From a virus: a stretch of DNA of 31,272 nucleotides. The notes under the pieces are model-generated. The model made no database searches and was not told the DNA's origin. It was given only the letters and a program-made list of their open reading frames with translations. The first letter of the stretch is position 1, and each line of letters begins with the position of its first letter. The stretch covers positions 1 through 31,272 of IMG/VR virus record IMGVR_UViG_3300043430_000010, one strand, 5' to 3'. Of the stretch, positions 14,578 to 20,932 are shown piece by piece. The position numbers and the translations under genes were made by a program.

Positions 14578-14697
14578 TTAATAATTTTTTAAGATTGTTT
14601 TTATAATTCCGTGGCCAAAATATAAAACGGCCAACACGATCCACACGATGCAAAAAATATCAAATTTTGAATATTTTTTTGATTCATTATTTTTCAT
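14578..14697 (-). CDS. Small single-helix membrane peptide (39 aa)
   Basis: A frame from the ATG at 14697 to a TAA at 14578 encodes 39 residues: a polar N-terminus (MKNNESKKYSKFD), one hydrophobic helix (IFCIVWIVLAVLYFGHGII) and a basic tail (KTILKNY). It overlaps the HTH gene by 11 nt and ends 1 nt before the next start, filling a gap that would otherwise be empty in a packed operon. No family is recognised. Confidence 0.6.
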   Translation of the reverse strand: MKNNESKKYSKFDIFCIVWIVLAVLYFGHGIIKTILKNY

Positions 14698-14941
14698 TTG
14701 AAACAAATTCGTTCAATTTACAATTTCCGATTTCCATCAACATTTGAAGTCTTTGAACAACATTTGGAACTTTGCCGCTTTTCCAATCCGTGAACAATTG
14801 CGGCGTAACGCCCAATTTTTCCGCAAGCAATTTTCTTGACATTTGCGGATGAACCGTTGGATTTGCTTTGTTCCATTTTTCAATGATAACATCAACATCA
14901 ATAATTGTTTTCACTTCTTTTTTTTCTTTAATTTTCGACAT
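14687..14941 (-). CDS. Cro/C1-type helix-turn-helix regulator (84 aa)
   Basis: Residues about 45-80 (MSRKLLAEKLGVTPQLFTDWKSGKVPNVVQRLQMLMEI) form the five-helix HTH of the Cro/C1 family, with QLFTDWKSG as recognition helix and turn. The N-terminal 30 residues are Lys/Glu-rich. I use the ATG at 14941 because the open extension to 14986 overlaps the small upstream gene. It is the second gene of the first early operon, so it is well placed to control the repeated promoters. No divergent repressor gene is visible. Confidence 0.8.
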   Translation of the reverse strand: MSKIKEKKEVKTIIDVDVIIEKWNKANPTVHPQMSRKLLAEKLGVTPQLFTDWKSGKVPNVVQRLQMLMEIGNCKLNEFVSNEK

Positions 14942-14963
14942 AATTTTTGATTTTAAATAATTA

Positions 14964-15125
14964 TTAATTGTTTTTACTATAGTCAATTTCTAAACTTGAC
15001 AATGGTTTGTCAAAATTTGGGTCTTTGCGATCCACAAATTTTGTTTCTTTTTTCATTGATGAAATTTCAACTATTTTTGGAAATCCATCGGCTCTTGGCG
15101 GGTTTAATTCTGCAATTGTTTTCAC
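14964..15125 (-). CDS. Small early protein with a GTG start (53 aa)
   Basis: A frame of 53 codons runs from the GTG at 15125 to a TAA at 14964. The protein begins with KTIAELNPPRADGFPKIVE after the start residue, then SSMKKETKFVDRKDPNF. It is polar and Pro/Lys-rich, with no membrane segment. It is the first gene behind promoter copy C, and its start context TTTTATCGTG matches that of the GTG gene behind copy B. An internal ATG at 15056 would leave only 30 residues. I do not recognise the family. Confidence 0.6.
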   Translation of the reverse strand: MKTIAELNPPRADGFPKIVEISSMKKETKFVDRKDPNFDKPLSSLEIDYSKNN

Positions 15126-15147
15126 GATAAAATGTTTTTTGTTTCTG

Positions 15148-15178
15148 CAAATGTAAATAAAAAAATGTATTACGCAAA
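15148..15178 (-). promoter_or_regulatory. Repeated phage promoter, copy C
   Basis: On the minus strand, TTTG (15178-15175) is followed after 19 nt by TACATTTG (15155-15148), matching the Bacteroidota consensus. The bases 15147-15171 are identical to copies A and B. It starts the replication operon just after the late-operon terminator. An ATAAAAAAATGT inverted repeat spans the upstream half of the spacer and the -33 region. Confidence 0.75.
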
Positions 15179-15201
15179 CATTTTTTTATTTTTTTAATCA
15201 C

Positions 15202-15230
15202 AAAAAAAAACGCCATTCTTTCAAATGACG
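15202..15230 (-). terminator. Intrinsic terminator at the end of the late operon
   Basis: A 7-bp stem (15211-15217 with 15224-15230, one G-U pair) encloses a 6-nt loop and is followed on the minus strand by nine T residues (15210-15202). It lies 49 nt after the spanin-like gene and just before promoter copy C, separating late from early transcription. Confidence 0.78.
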
Positions 15231-15278
15231 GTTAAAAAACTTTTTTATAGACTCGTGAAAATCTTTTGCAAATATAAA

Positions 15279-15848
15279 TTATTTATTTAAAAACGGAATT
15301 TTTGTCCGTGTGATGTGTAAATAAATTGATAATGCAAGTAAAATTGACAATATAATTATGATGATCCACAAATTGAAAATTGATGTTGTTTTTTCTTTTA
15401 TTGTGTTTTTATAATTTTTTTCAATTTCATTTTTTTCATTCTGCAGCAACTCAAAATCTTTGTATAATGCAATGAAACTTTTTTCTTTTTCTTCGATTGT
15501 TTTATTCAATTCGTTTTCGGTTGTGTGAATCATCACTTCGCCGTTTCCGTTGATTTCGATTTCATTTTGAATTTGACCATTTTTTTTGGTGTTCATTTTG
15601 AATGGTTCAAATTTTCTTGTTATCGAATCGAATTTTGGTTTGTAAACAACAACGGTTTCTTTTTTGGTTGATGATTCATTTTCAGTTGATTTTTTTTCAT
15701 TATCAACTTTCAATTCTTCTTTTTGTTTGACATCAACATTCAATTCTTTGTTTTCGGTCGTTTTTTCATCGGTTTGTGATGTTTTTTTCTTTGAAGCGCA
15801 TCCAATTATCAAAATTGAAATAATCGCCGTTAAAATAAGTTTTTTCAT
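15279..15848 (-). CDS. Predicted unimolecular spanin (lipoprotein with C-terminal membrane helix)
   Basis: The N-terminus MKKLILTAIISILIIGCAS is a lipoprotein signal with a lipobox ending at Cys17. The C-terminus has a strong membrane helix (about 160-179, LWIIIIILSILLALSIYLHI) and a basic tail TRTKIPFLNK. Between them are about 140 polar residues with a predicted coiled coil near 120-155. A lipid anchor at one end and a membrane helix at the other is the plan of unimolecular spanins such as T1 gp11, which join inner and outer membranes and fuse them at lysis. It follows holin-like and endolysin genes. I use the ATG at 15848; one at 15863 is possible. Confidence 0.72.
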   Translation of the reverse strand: MKKLILTAIISILIIGCASKKKTSQTDEKTTENKELNVDVKQKEELKVDNEKKSTENESSTKKETVVVYKPKFDSITRKFEPFKMNTKKNGQIQNEIEINGNGEVMIHTTENELNKTIEEKEKSFIALYKDFELLQNEKNEIEKNYKNTIKEKTTSIFNLWIIIIILSILLALSIYLHITRTKIPFLNK

Positions 15849-15852
15849 TTTT

Positions 15853-16380
15853 TTAATTTTCATTAGTTGATATAAATCCGGAATCACTCACATTTATAAC
15901 ACGGATGTTTTCCGGTTGTGATATTTTCCATTTTGTTCTTGATATTGAATTGCATCGTTTTTTTTCAATTCGTGTGATGCAAACCATATTTGATTGATTT
16001 CCGCCCAATACGTGATAACACGTTTTGTCTTCGCCAACATAAATTCCAACGTGGCCGCCGCCGTTTCTTTTGAATGTTAAAACATCGCCAAGCATTGCGA
16101 CTTTTTGTTTGGTTCCAAATTTTGACCAATTCAACGCCCACAATGATTCTTTTGCGGTCAAACCAGTTTCAATATTTGCTTTTTTACATACATACGCAAT
16201 GAACAATCCGCACCAAGCGATTTCATCATTTGTGTATATTTTTTCAATTCCAAGTTCTTTGGCCCATTTCATAATGGTTTCGGAATTTTTAACGCCCACA
16301 ATTTCTTTTGTGCCAATTAAATTTCTGGCTTGAATCAATATTTGCGGCGATGGTTCTTTTTTTAAATAGTCGTAATTCAT
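15853..16380 (-). CDS. Endolysin, CHAP/NlpC-like cysteine peptidase or amidase
   Basis: The protein has the active-site pattern of peptidoglycan cysteine peptidases: AWCGLFIAYVC (nucleophile Cys57), then GDVLTFKR and GGGHVGIYVG (His110), and a GGNQSN loop near 126-131. This order fits the TIGR02594/CHAP-type amidase family found in phage lysis cassettes. The N-terminal 50 residues (PQILIQARNLIGTKEIVG) are typical of the same family. There is no signal peptide, so export to the wall depends on the holin. The gene sits 1 nt from the holin-like gene. Confidence 0.85.
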   Translation of the reverse strand: MNYDYLKKEPSPQILIQARNLIGTKEIVGVKNSETIMKWAKELGIEKIYTNDEIAWCGLFIAYVCKKANIETGLTAKESLWALNWSKFGTKQKVAMLGDVLTFKRNGGGHVGIYVGEDKTCYHVLGGNQSNMVCITRIEKKRCNSISRTKWKISQPENIRVINVSDSGFISTNEN

Positions 16381-16381
16381 T

Positions 16382-17035
16382 TTATTCAGATTTTGGATTT
16401 ACAATTTCTTCATCAACAACTTCGGTTTCTTCGATTTTTTCATTTGGTTCCGATTCCAATATTTCAAATGATTTGTCAATTTTATCAACAATTCTTTTTT
16501 CAAACAAATTCAAAATGTTATCGAAAAATTTGAAAAGTCTTGGTTTATATCCATATCGTTTCAAATGATTTTCGCCGATTGAATGAACTTCAAAACCGCA
16601 AGCCAATAACCAAACTGAACCTTGAAACGCAATAAATATTTTATACAAAAATGAAAGATCAATAATTTCAACCATCAATGATGTAACACCTAAAAGAAAC
16701 GACATCAACAACACGCCAAGAAGTTTCCACAATGTGCGATATAATTTATATGATTTGACATACGGTTTTTTTGGATCACGGAATTTCATCAAACTTTCGT
16801 GTCGTGCAACTTGCAATCCCGTATGTAAATCGGCTAATAAAAAAATCACATACATTAAAGTTCCAACGGCGAAAATCACAATCGGAACAATGATATGTTT
16901 CAAATCGGTTCCTTCCATTAATTTTTTCAAATAAAACGTTGTGCCACCACTTAATGCAAATGAAATAATGGCCAAACTTCCTTTTTTGAAAGTTGCCATT
17001 TTGTATAATGCTGCAAATGCTACTTTGAAAACCAT
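16382..17035 (-). CDS. Holin-like membrane protein
   Basis: Membrane helices are predicted at about 47-70, 103-125 and 128-150, with a weaker hydrophobic stretch at 20-36. The segment LADLHTGLQVARHES...KSYKLYRTLWKLLG resembles the conserved D-x-x-T-G ... K-S-x-K-x-x-R-T-x-x-K-L pattern of a holin family common in Bacteroidota phages. The C-terminal 60 residues are acidic and cytoplasmic. It should form the inner-membrane lesion that releases the endolysin encoded next. The start at 17035 overlaps the previous gene by 16 nt; an ATG at 16999 is an alternative. Confidence 0.75.
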   Translation of the reverse strand: MVFKVAFAALYKMATFKKGSLAIISFALSGGTTFYLKKLMEGTDLKHIIVPIVIFAVGTLMYVIFLLADLHTGLQVARHESLMKFRDPKKPYVKSYKLYRTLWKLLGVLLMSFLLGVTSLMVEIIDLSFLYKIFIAFQGSVWLLACGFEVHSIGENHLKRYGYKPRLFKFFDNILNLFEKRIVDKIDKSFEILESEPNEKIEETEVVDEEIVNPKSE

Positions 17036-17451
17036 CTTATTAAATTAATTAAAGAAATTAATAAAATGCAAGTCAAAATGATTGGTTGCAACATTAACAA
17101 ATAATTTTCAGGCGTGAACTGAAAAACTAATGCGATTATTGATATAAAAAAAACAAAACTCAATAACACACTAACAATTTTTGTGTCCAAACACGATGTG
17201 TAACGAAATGATTTGAAAACAAAAAACAATGAAAAAATAAAAAGTTCAACACTACAGAACAACGGAAAATAAAATTGTTTGTAATCTTTTGAACTCACAT
17301 AATCTGGTAAAAAAAACGATACGGCTTCAAACAAACAAACAACAAAAATGACTAATGCCATCATTGTTGTTAATAGGTTCATTTTGTTTTTTTTGATTTC
17401 GTTGATTTTATAAATCAACTTTCCTAAATAATCATCCGGGATTCTTGGCAT
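17020..17451 (-). CDS. Four-helix membrane protein of the lysis region
   Basis: Hydrophobic segments lie at about 26-48, 60-80, 91-111 and 117-138, after a short polar N-terminus. No catalytic or lipobox motif is present. Its place directly before the holin-like gene suggests a lysis function, perhaps a second holin or antiholin, but topology alone cannot show this. It has no relative I can name. Confidence 0.6.
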   Translation of the reverse strand: MPRIPDDYLGKLIYKINEIKKNKMNLLTTMMALVIFVVCLFEAVSFFLPDYVSSKDYKQFYFPLFCSVELFIFSLFFVFKSFRYTSCLDTKIVSVLLSFVFFISIIALVFQFTPENYLLMLQPIILTCILLISLINLIRWFSK

Positions 17452-17467
17452 AATTTTAATTTTTAAG

Positions 17468-18424
17468 TTAAATAAAATTTCGTTTTAAATTGTTATCAAA
17501 TTTATCTTCAAACACCAAATTTAAACGTGCTTTTCTGGTTTTCACGCCGTATGTGGTCCCATCATTCGATGATAATTTTACGCCAAATTTAACATAATTA
17601 TATGAATGATTGTTTAAATTGTAATCGTTCAAATAAATATCGTTTGCAAACAACATAAAATCAAGTATTTCGTAAGTTACACAACTTGGAATATAATTTG
17701 TTTGAAATTTATATTCGTTCTTTTGTGTCATTGAAATTTGTCGTTTATGATAATCACGACCAATCAAATTATCTTCTTCAAATGTTGGTTCACGTCGACC
17801 GAAAAAGCCCGGAACTCGCATTGAATGCTTCCATCCCGTGCCCTTAAATTCAACATTTTCTTTTTCTAATCGGCCATTCATCACAACATCAATTCTTGCG
17901 GTTTTATCGGCGATTGATGAACTGTATTGTTTCAACGTGAACGTGATTGAATTTGTTTCAACCAAAACACCTGCAATGTTTTGTCGTTTGATGATTTTAT
18001 AATTGCCTTCGCCAAGTGTGGCCAATACTCTTTTCCATTCAATTTTATATCCTTTTAAATTCACATTTGTTGGAAAATATCCAAATCCGAAAAATTGGCC
18101 ATATGTTCCACTATTCAATGGATATTCCGTGGCGTTTTCGTGTCGATACAAAACAAAATCGCACGTTTCCGATGTCAATTGTCGTTGATGATAAAAAGCC
18201 GAATAATCGTTTTTAAAATCATTTGAAGAATTTGCATCAGCCAAAACAATATGTGTATAACAACATTCTTTAAAAACAATGTCCGGGTCTTCGCCTGGTT
18301 CCGGAATATTCACACCAATTGCATAACTCAAAGTTCTTTCCTTATATTGGCAATTTGTCGCAATATTACACATAAACGATTCGGTGTTTACATATACTAT
18401 TTCAAGTAGTTCTTGATTATTCAT
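17468..18424 (-). CDS. Putative tail or baseplate protein (318 aa)
   Basis: The protein is strand-rich with many aromatic and Asn/Thr residues, typical of tail-tip proteins, and has no signal peptide or membrane helix. Segments such as YAIGVNIPEPGEDPDIVFKECC, GWKHSMRVPGFFGRREPTFEEDN and KARLNLVFEDKFDNNLKRNFI carry no motif I can name. It is the last structural-type gene before the lysis genes. Its ATG overlaps the nucleotidyltransferase stop (ATGA). I infer a structural role from position and composition. Confidence 0.6.
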   Translation of the reverse strand: MNNQELLEIVYVNTESFMCNIATNCQYKERTLSYAIGVNIPEPGEDPDIVFKECCYTHIVLADANSSNDFKNDYSAFYHQRQLTSETCDFVLYRHENATEYPLNSGTYGQFFGFGYFPTNVNLKGYKIEWKRVLATLGEGNYKIIKRQNIAGVLVETNSITFTLKQYSSSIADKTARIDVVMNGRLEKENVEFKGTGWKHSMRVPGFFGRREPTFEEDNLIGRDYHKRQISMTQKNEYKFQTNYIPSCVTYEILDFMLFANDIYLNDYNLNNHSYNYVKFGVKLSSNDGTTYGVKTRKARLNLVFEDKFDNNLKRNFI

Positions 18425-18813
18425 AATTTCAATCTTTTTATTTTAGTTTCAAATATTTTTTTTAATTCCGGATCATTCGTGTTGTTAAAAATAAATTCAT
18501 AATGATTAATCAATGATTTTTTTGTTTCATATTTCACATTATCAATTTGAATAAATTCCGGAAGTTCATTTTCAATAAATATGTCAATTTGACATTTTTC
18601 TTTTTTTATGAATGCACGTTTGCCGCTTTTACTTAATATTGATTTTGTTTCAAATTCATTTATTTTTCCGAATTTTTCCAAACCATTTAATGACAAAACA
18701 ACAATGTCAATGTCATTCGTTGTTTTCTTGGTGCCGTGAATAATCTCAGCAACACCACCAACGAAAATGATGTTTTCGTTGGTTGTTGCAATTTCTTTTA
18801 TTAACTTGAACAT
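18421..18813 (-). CDS. Nucleotidyltransferase-fold protein in the tail operon
   Basis: The first half has the nucleotidyltransferase signature: IIFVGGVAEIIHGTKKTTNDIDIVVLS, with GG at 19-20 and the metal-binding pair D34 and D36, then a third acidic strand in CQIDIFIEN (D77). This matches small enzymes of the MNT/AbiEii/DUF6036 type that transfer NMP groups to proteins, tRNAs or small molecules. It is about 130 residues from the ATG at 18813 (a TTG at 18834 would extend the overlap). No antitoxin or HEPN partner is adjacent. It lies between two structural genes, where cargo genes often insert. It could be a defence, exclusion or host-modifying protein. Confidence 0.72.
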   Translation of the reverse strand: MFKLIKEIATTNENIIFVGGVAEIIHGTKKTTNDIDIVVLSLNGLEKFGKINEFETKSILSKSGKRAFIKKEKCQIDIFIENELPEFIQIDNVKYETKKSLINHYEFIFNNTNDPELKKIFETKIKRLKL

Positions 18814-20789
18814 TGTCCACCAGTTGGTGTGCAACTTCCTTGACCATTAACCGAAATTATTTGTGTTGCACAAATTAAAACGTTATTTGCATTAGTCCAC
18901 CACAATTGCAAATATTGATAAGTTCCGTTACAATCAAAATATTCAACTTGAATGTCTTCGCCGGAAGTGGTTGGCGGCGTAACAATGTATTCATCACATT
19001 GCGGCGACGGCGGCGTGTCTTTCGTATATTGTAAAATATTAGAATAAACGATATTGTTTAAATTGTCAATTCCTTTCAATCTGAATTGATTCAATCCAAT
19101 ATTTAAAACGAAATTTTGTGTTGAACTCGTTGCAGCAACATCATCAATCCAACCAGAACCGAAATTTCTTTGCCATTGATTGCCCGTTGTTGGGTAGTTT
19201 TGCGTTTGAATCAAAATGATTTCATTATTATTTTGACCACTTCGATTTTCAATTGTTTGCGTGTCATTCCAAACGATTTGAACAAATTCGCCGGACGGTT
19301 GAATTGGTTGTGGACATATTCCCGAAAAATTCCAACCAGTGTTTCCAATCACGCCCGTAACTGTAACAATCGCATTTGTTGGATATGGTGCATTTTTATT
19401 GAACAATAATTGTCCGGCACCATTTCCAGGATGCGGCGTTGTGTTTATCTGAGACATCGGAACACCTGCATTGATTAAATCTTGATTGTATTCATTACAA
19501 CCAACATAACCAGTTGAAACATTTTGACCATTCCACGATATTTCAAATTTGTCCGGAATATGTGCGGCGTTGTATGCAATGCCGGCCATTCCAATATCCG
19601 TGCCAAAATTTATTTCAAATGAATATGAACCGGCCGCACCGTTGAAATTTAATGAACCGTTGCAAGGAATTGATGTATCTTCTTTTGTTTCTGGTGTTAT
19701 TCCAGTTAAAAAACCGTTTGTCAATTGATCTTGCGGTTGTTGGTTTTGACCAATTTGATTGATGAAATAAAATTGTTTTTGACATTTTTCGGCGTCCCAA
19801 ATAATGAAATATTTACGAAATGAAGTTGGATTTGTGAAAAGTTGTGAATTTGTTTGATTAACAACAACATCACATTCGATGAATAAATTTTTTGTATAAT
19901 CAATATCAATGAAGTAAGCGCCTTTTTTTCTTTGCAAAAGCCCATTGTATATTTCTGGTTTTTCAAAACCGATGTTCATTATTCCGGAACCAAAATTTTT
20001 ACTTCCGATTGTGCCAATTGGTTTTCCGCCGTGAAATGAATTAATCGTGTCAAATATCAAACCAAATTCATCTACAAACGGATTGAATGTATTTTGATTT
20101 GAGGTTGCTGCAATACGATTTCCGCCGTCAATTTCCGCCGTTGCATATTTCCATTGTGCAATTGGATTTCCGCCCAAATTAACCGTGTTGTGTGCGAAAA
20201 ATGCCGGTGTCAATGTTTCAACATCATCAACTTTATATTTCAACAATCTTAATCCGGCGCTTTGTGCCGTGATTGCATTTTGAAAAAATTCATCAAAAAC
20301 AAAATATGTTCGCACATTTTCTTCACAAAAATTAAAATCCCAAACATCAAGTTTTGTCAATCGAATTTCGTTTTGATAACCTTGCGGCGTTTTGATTTTT
20401 ATTGAAACATTTCCGGTCAATTGGTCATATTCATACGTTCGATCCAAACTATATTTCACAATTTGACCGGCCGAAATATTATCAACATAAACGGTTGATT
20501 CGCCGATTAAATTCAAACCGTTCCATATTTGAATAATAAAATTTACAGTATCAACACCGGTTGTTGTTGGTCTGAAAATTTCAAGATTCAATTTATATCG
20601 TAAACGATTATTTGTGATGTCAATTGAACCAAGTCCACGACTAAACATTGAAATTGTTGTGTCGGGTCTCAAAACAAGTTTGTTGTTTTCTGTTAAAATT
20701 GGATTCGATGAATTGTTGAACCAATTTATTTCATCAACAATTTGCGAAAAATCGAATGATGCAATATTGTTTATATTTTCATTATACAT
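18801..20789 (-). CDS. Adhesin-like tail protein (662 aa)
   Basis: The protein is built of beta-rich segments without membrane helices. Regions rich in Asn, Gly and Thr suggest several beta-sandwich domains. One near residues 500-590 (WNDTQTIENRSGQNNNEI ... FVLNIGLNQFRLKGID) looks Ig-like. The C-terminus (about 600-662) holds YIVTPPTTSGEDIQVEYFDCNGTYQYLQ and ends in a Cys-containing GSCTPTGGQC tail; I recall this Y-D-C-x-G-x-x-Q-x-x type of module from Bacteroidota tail and surface proteins. A receptor-binding or carbohydrate-binding role is likely. A -7 element 20 nt upstream suggests its own promoter. Confidence 0.68.
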   Translation of the reverse strand: MYNENINNIASFDFSQIVDEINWFNNSSNPILTENNKLVLRPDTTISMFSRGLGSIDITNNRLRYKLNLEIFRPTTTGVDTVNFIIQIWNGLNLIGESTVYVDNISAGQIVKYSLDRTYEYDQLTGNVSIKIKTPQGYQNEIRLTKLDVWDFNFCEENVRTYFVFDEFFQNAITAQSAGLRLLKYKVDDVETLTPAFFAHNTVNLGGNPIAQWKYATAEIDGGNRIAATSNQNTFNPFVDEFGLIFDTINSFHGGKPIGTIGSKNFGSGIMNIGFEKPEIYNGLLQRKKGAYFIDIDYTKNLFIECDVVVNQTNSQLFTNPTSFRKYFIIWDAEKCQKQFYFINQIGQNQQPQDQLTNGFLTGITPETKEDTSIPCNGSLNFNGAAGSYSFEINFGTDIGMAGIAYNAAHIPDKFEISWNGQNVSTGYVGCNEYNQDLINAGVPMSQINTTPHPGNGAGQLLFNKNAPYPTNAIVTVTGVIGNTGWNFSGICPQPIQPSGEFVQIVWNDTQTIENRSGQNNNEIILIQTQNYPTTGNQWQRNFGSGWIDDVAATSSTQNFVLNIGLNQFRLKGIDNLNNIVYSNILQYTKDTPPSPQCDEYIVTPPTTSGEDIQVEYFDCNGTYQYLQLWWTNANNVLICATQIISVNGQGSCTPTGGQCSS

Positions 20790-20808
20790 AATTAATTATT
20801 TTATGCAA

Positions 20809-20816
20809 CAAAATTA
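20809..20816 (-). promoter_or_regulatory. Putative promoter -7 element after the hairpin array
   Basis: On the minus strand this is TAATTTTG, matching TAnnTTTG. It lies between the triple stem-loop array and the ATG at 20789. No good -33 TTTG is present at the expected distance, so the strength is uncertain. It would restart transcription of the adhesin, nucleotidyltransferase and lysis genes. Confidence 0.4.
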
Positions 20817-20854
20817 AATAAAAACAATTTAATAAATTATTTTGGAAGGTTAAT

Positions 20855-20879
20855 AAAAAAGCACGATAAAATCGTGCTT
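20855..20879 (-). terminator. Intrinsic terminator, last stem-loop of a tandem array
   Basis: On the minus strand a perfect 9-bp stem (20879-20871 with 20867-20859) with a 3-nt loop is followed by T residues down to 20855. It is the most downstream and most GC-rich of three stem-loops after the gene ending at 20933. Confidence 0.8.
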
Positions 20880-20931
20880 ATTACAAATCCGATAAAATCG
20901 GATTTATTACAAAACCGATAAAATCGATTTT
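20859..20931. repeat. Three tandem stem-loops with a 26-bp period
   Basis: Three hairpins follow each other, with loops at 20920-20922, 20894-20896 and 20868-20870, a constant 26-bp spacing. Each has 9-bp arms ending in CGAT/ATCG around an AAA loop (TTT on the minus strand). The outer arm bases differ between copies but stay complementary (one G-U in the first), so the pairing is kept while sequence changes. The ATTAC linkers are shared between the first two gaps. Confidence 0.8.
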
Positions 20932-20932
20932 A

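Noticed and set aside
15203-15272. Possible extra gene between the late terminator and the spanin-like gene
   Set aside because: The gap is under 80 nt and is filled by the terminator and AT-rich sequence; no start codon with a useful frame is present.
20859-20931. Possible short CRISPR-like array
   Set aside because: The 26-bp units contain the whole hairpin, there are no unrelated spacers of constant length, only three units exist, and no cas gene is present. A terminator array explains it better.
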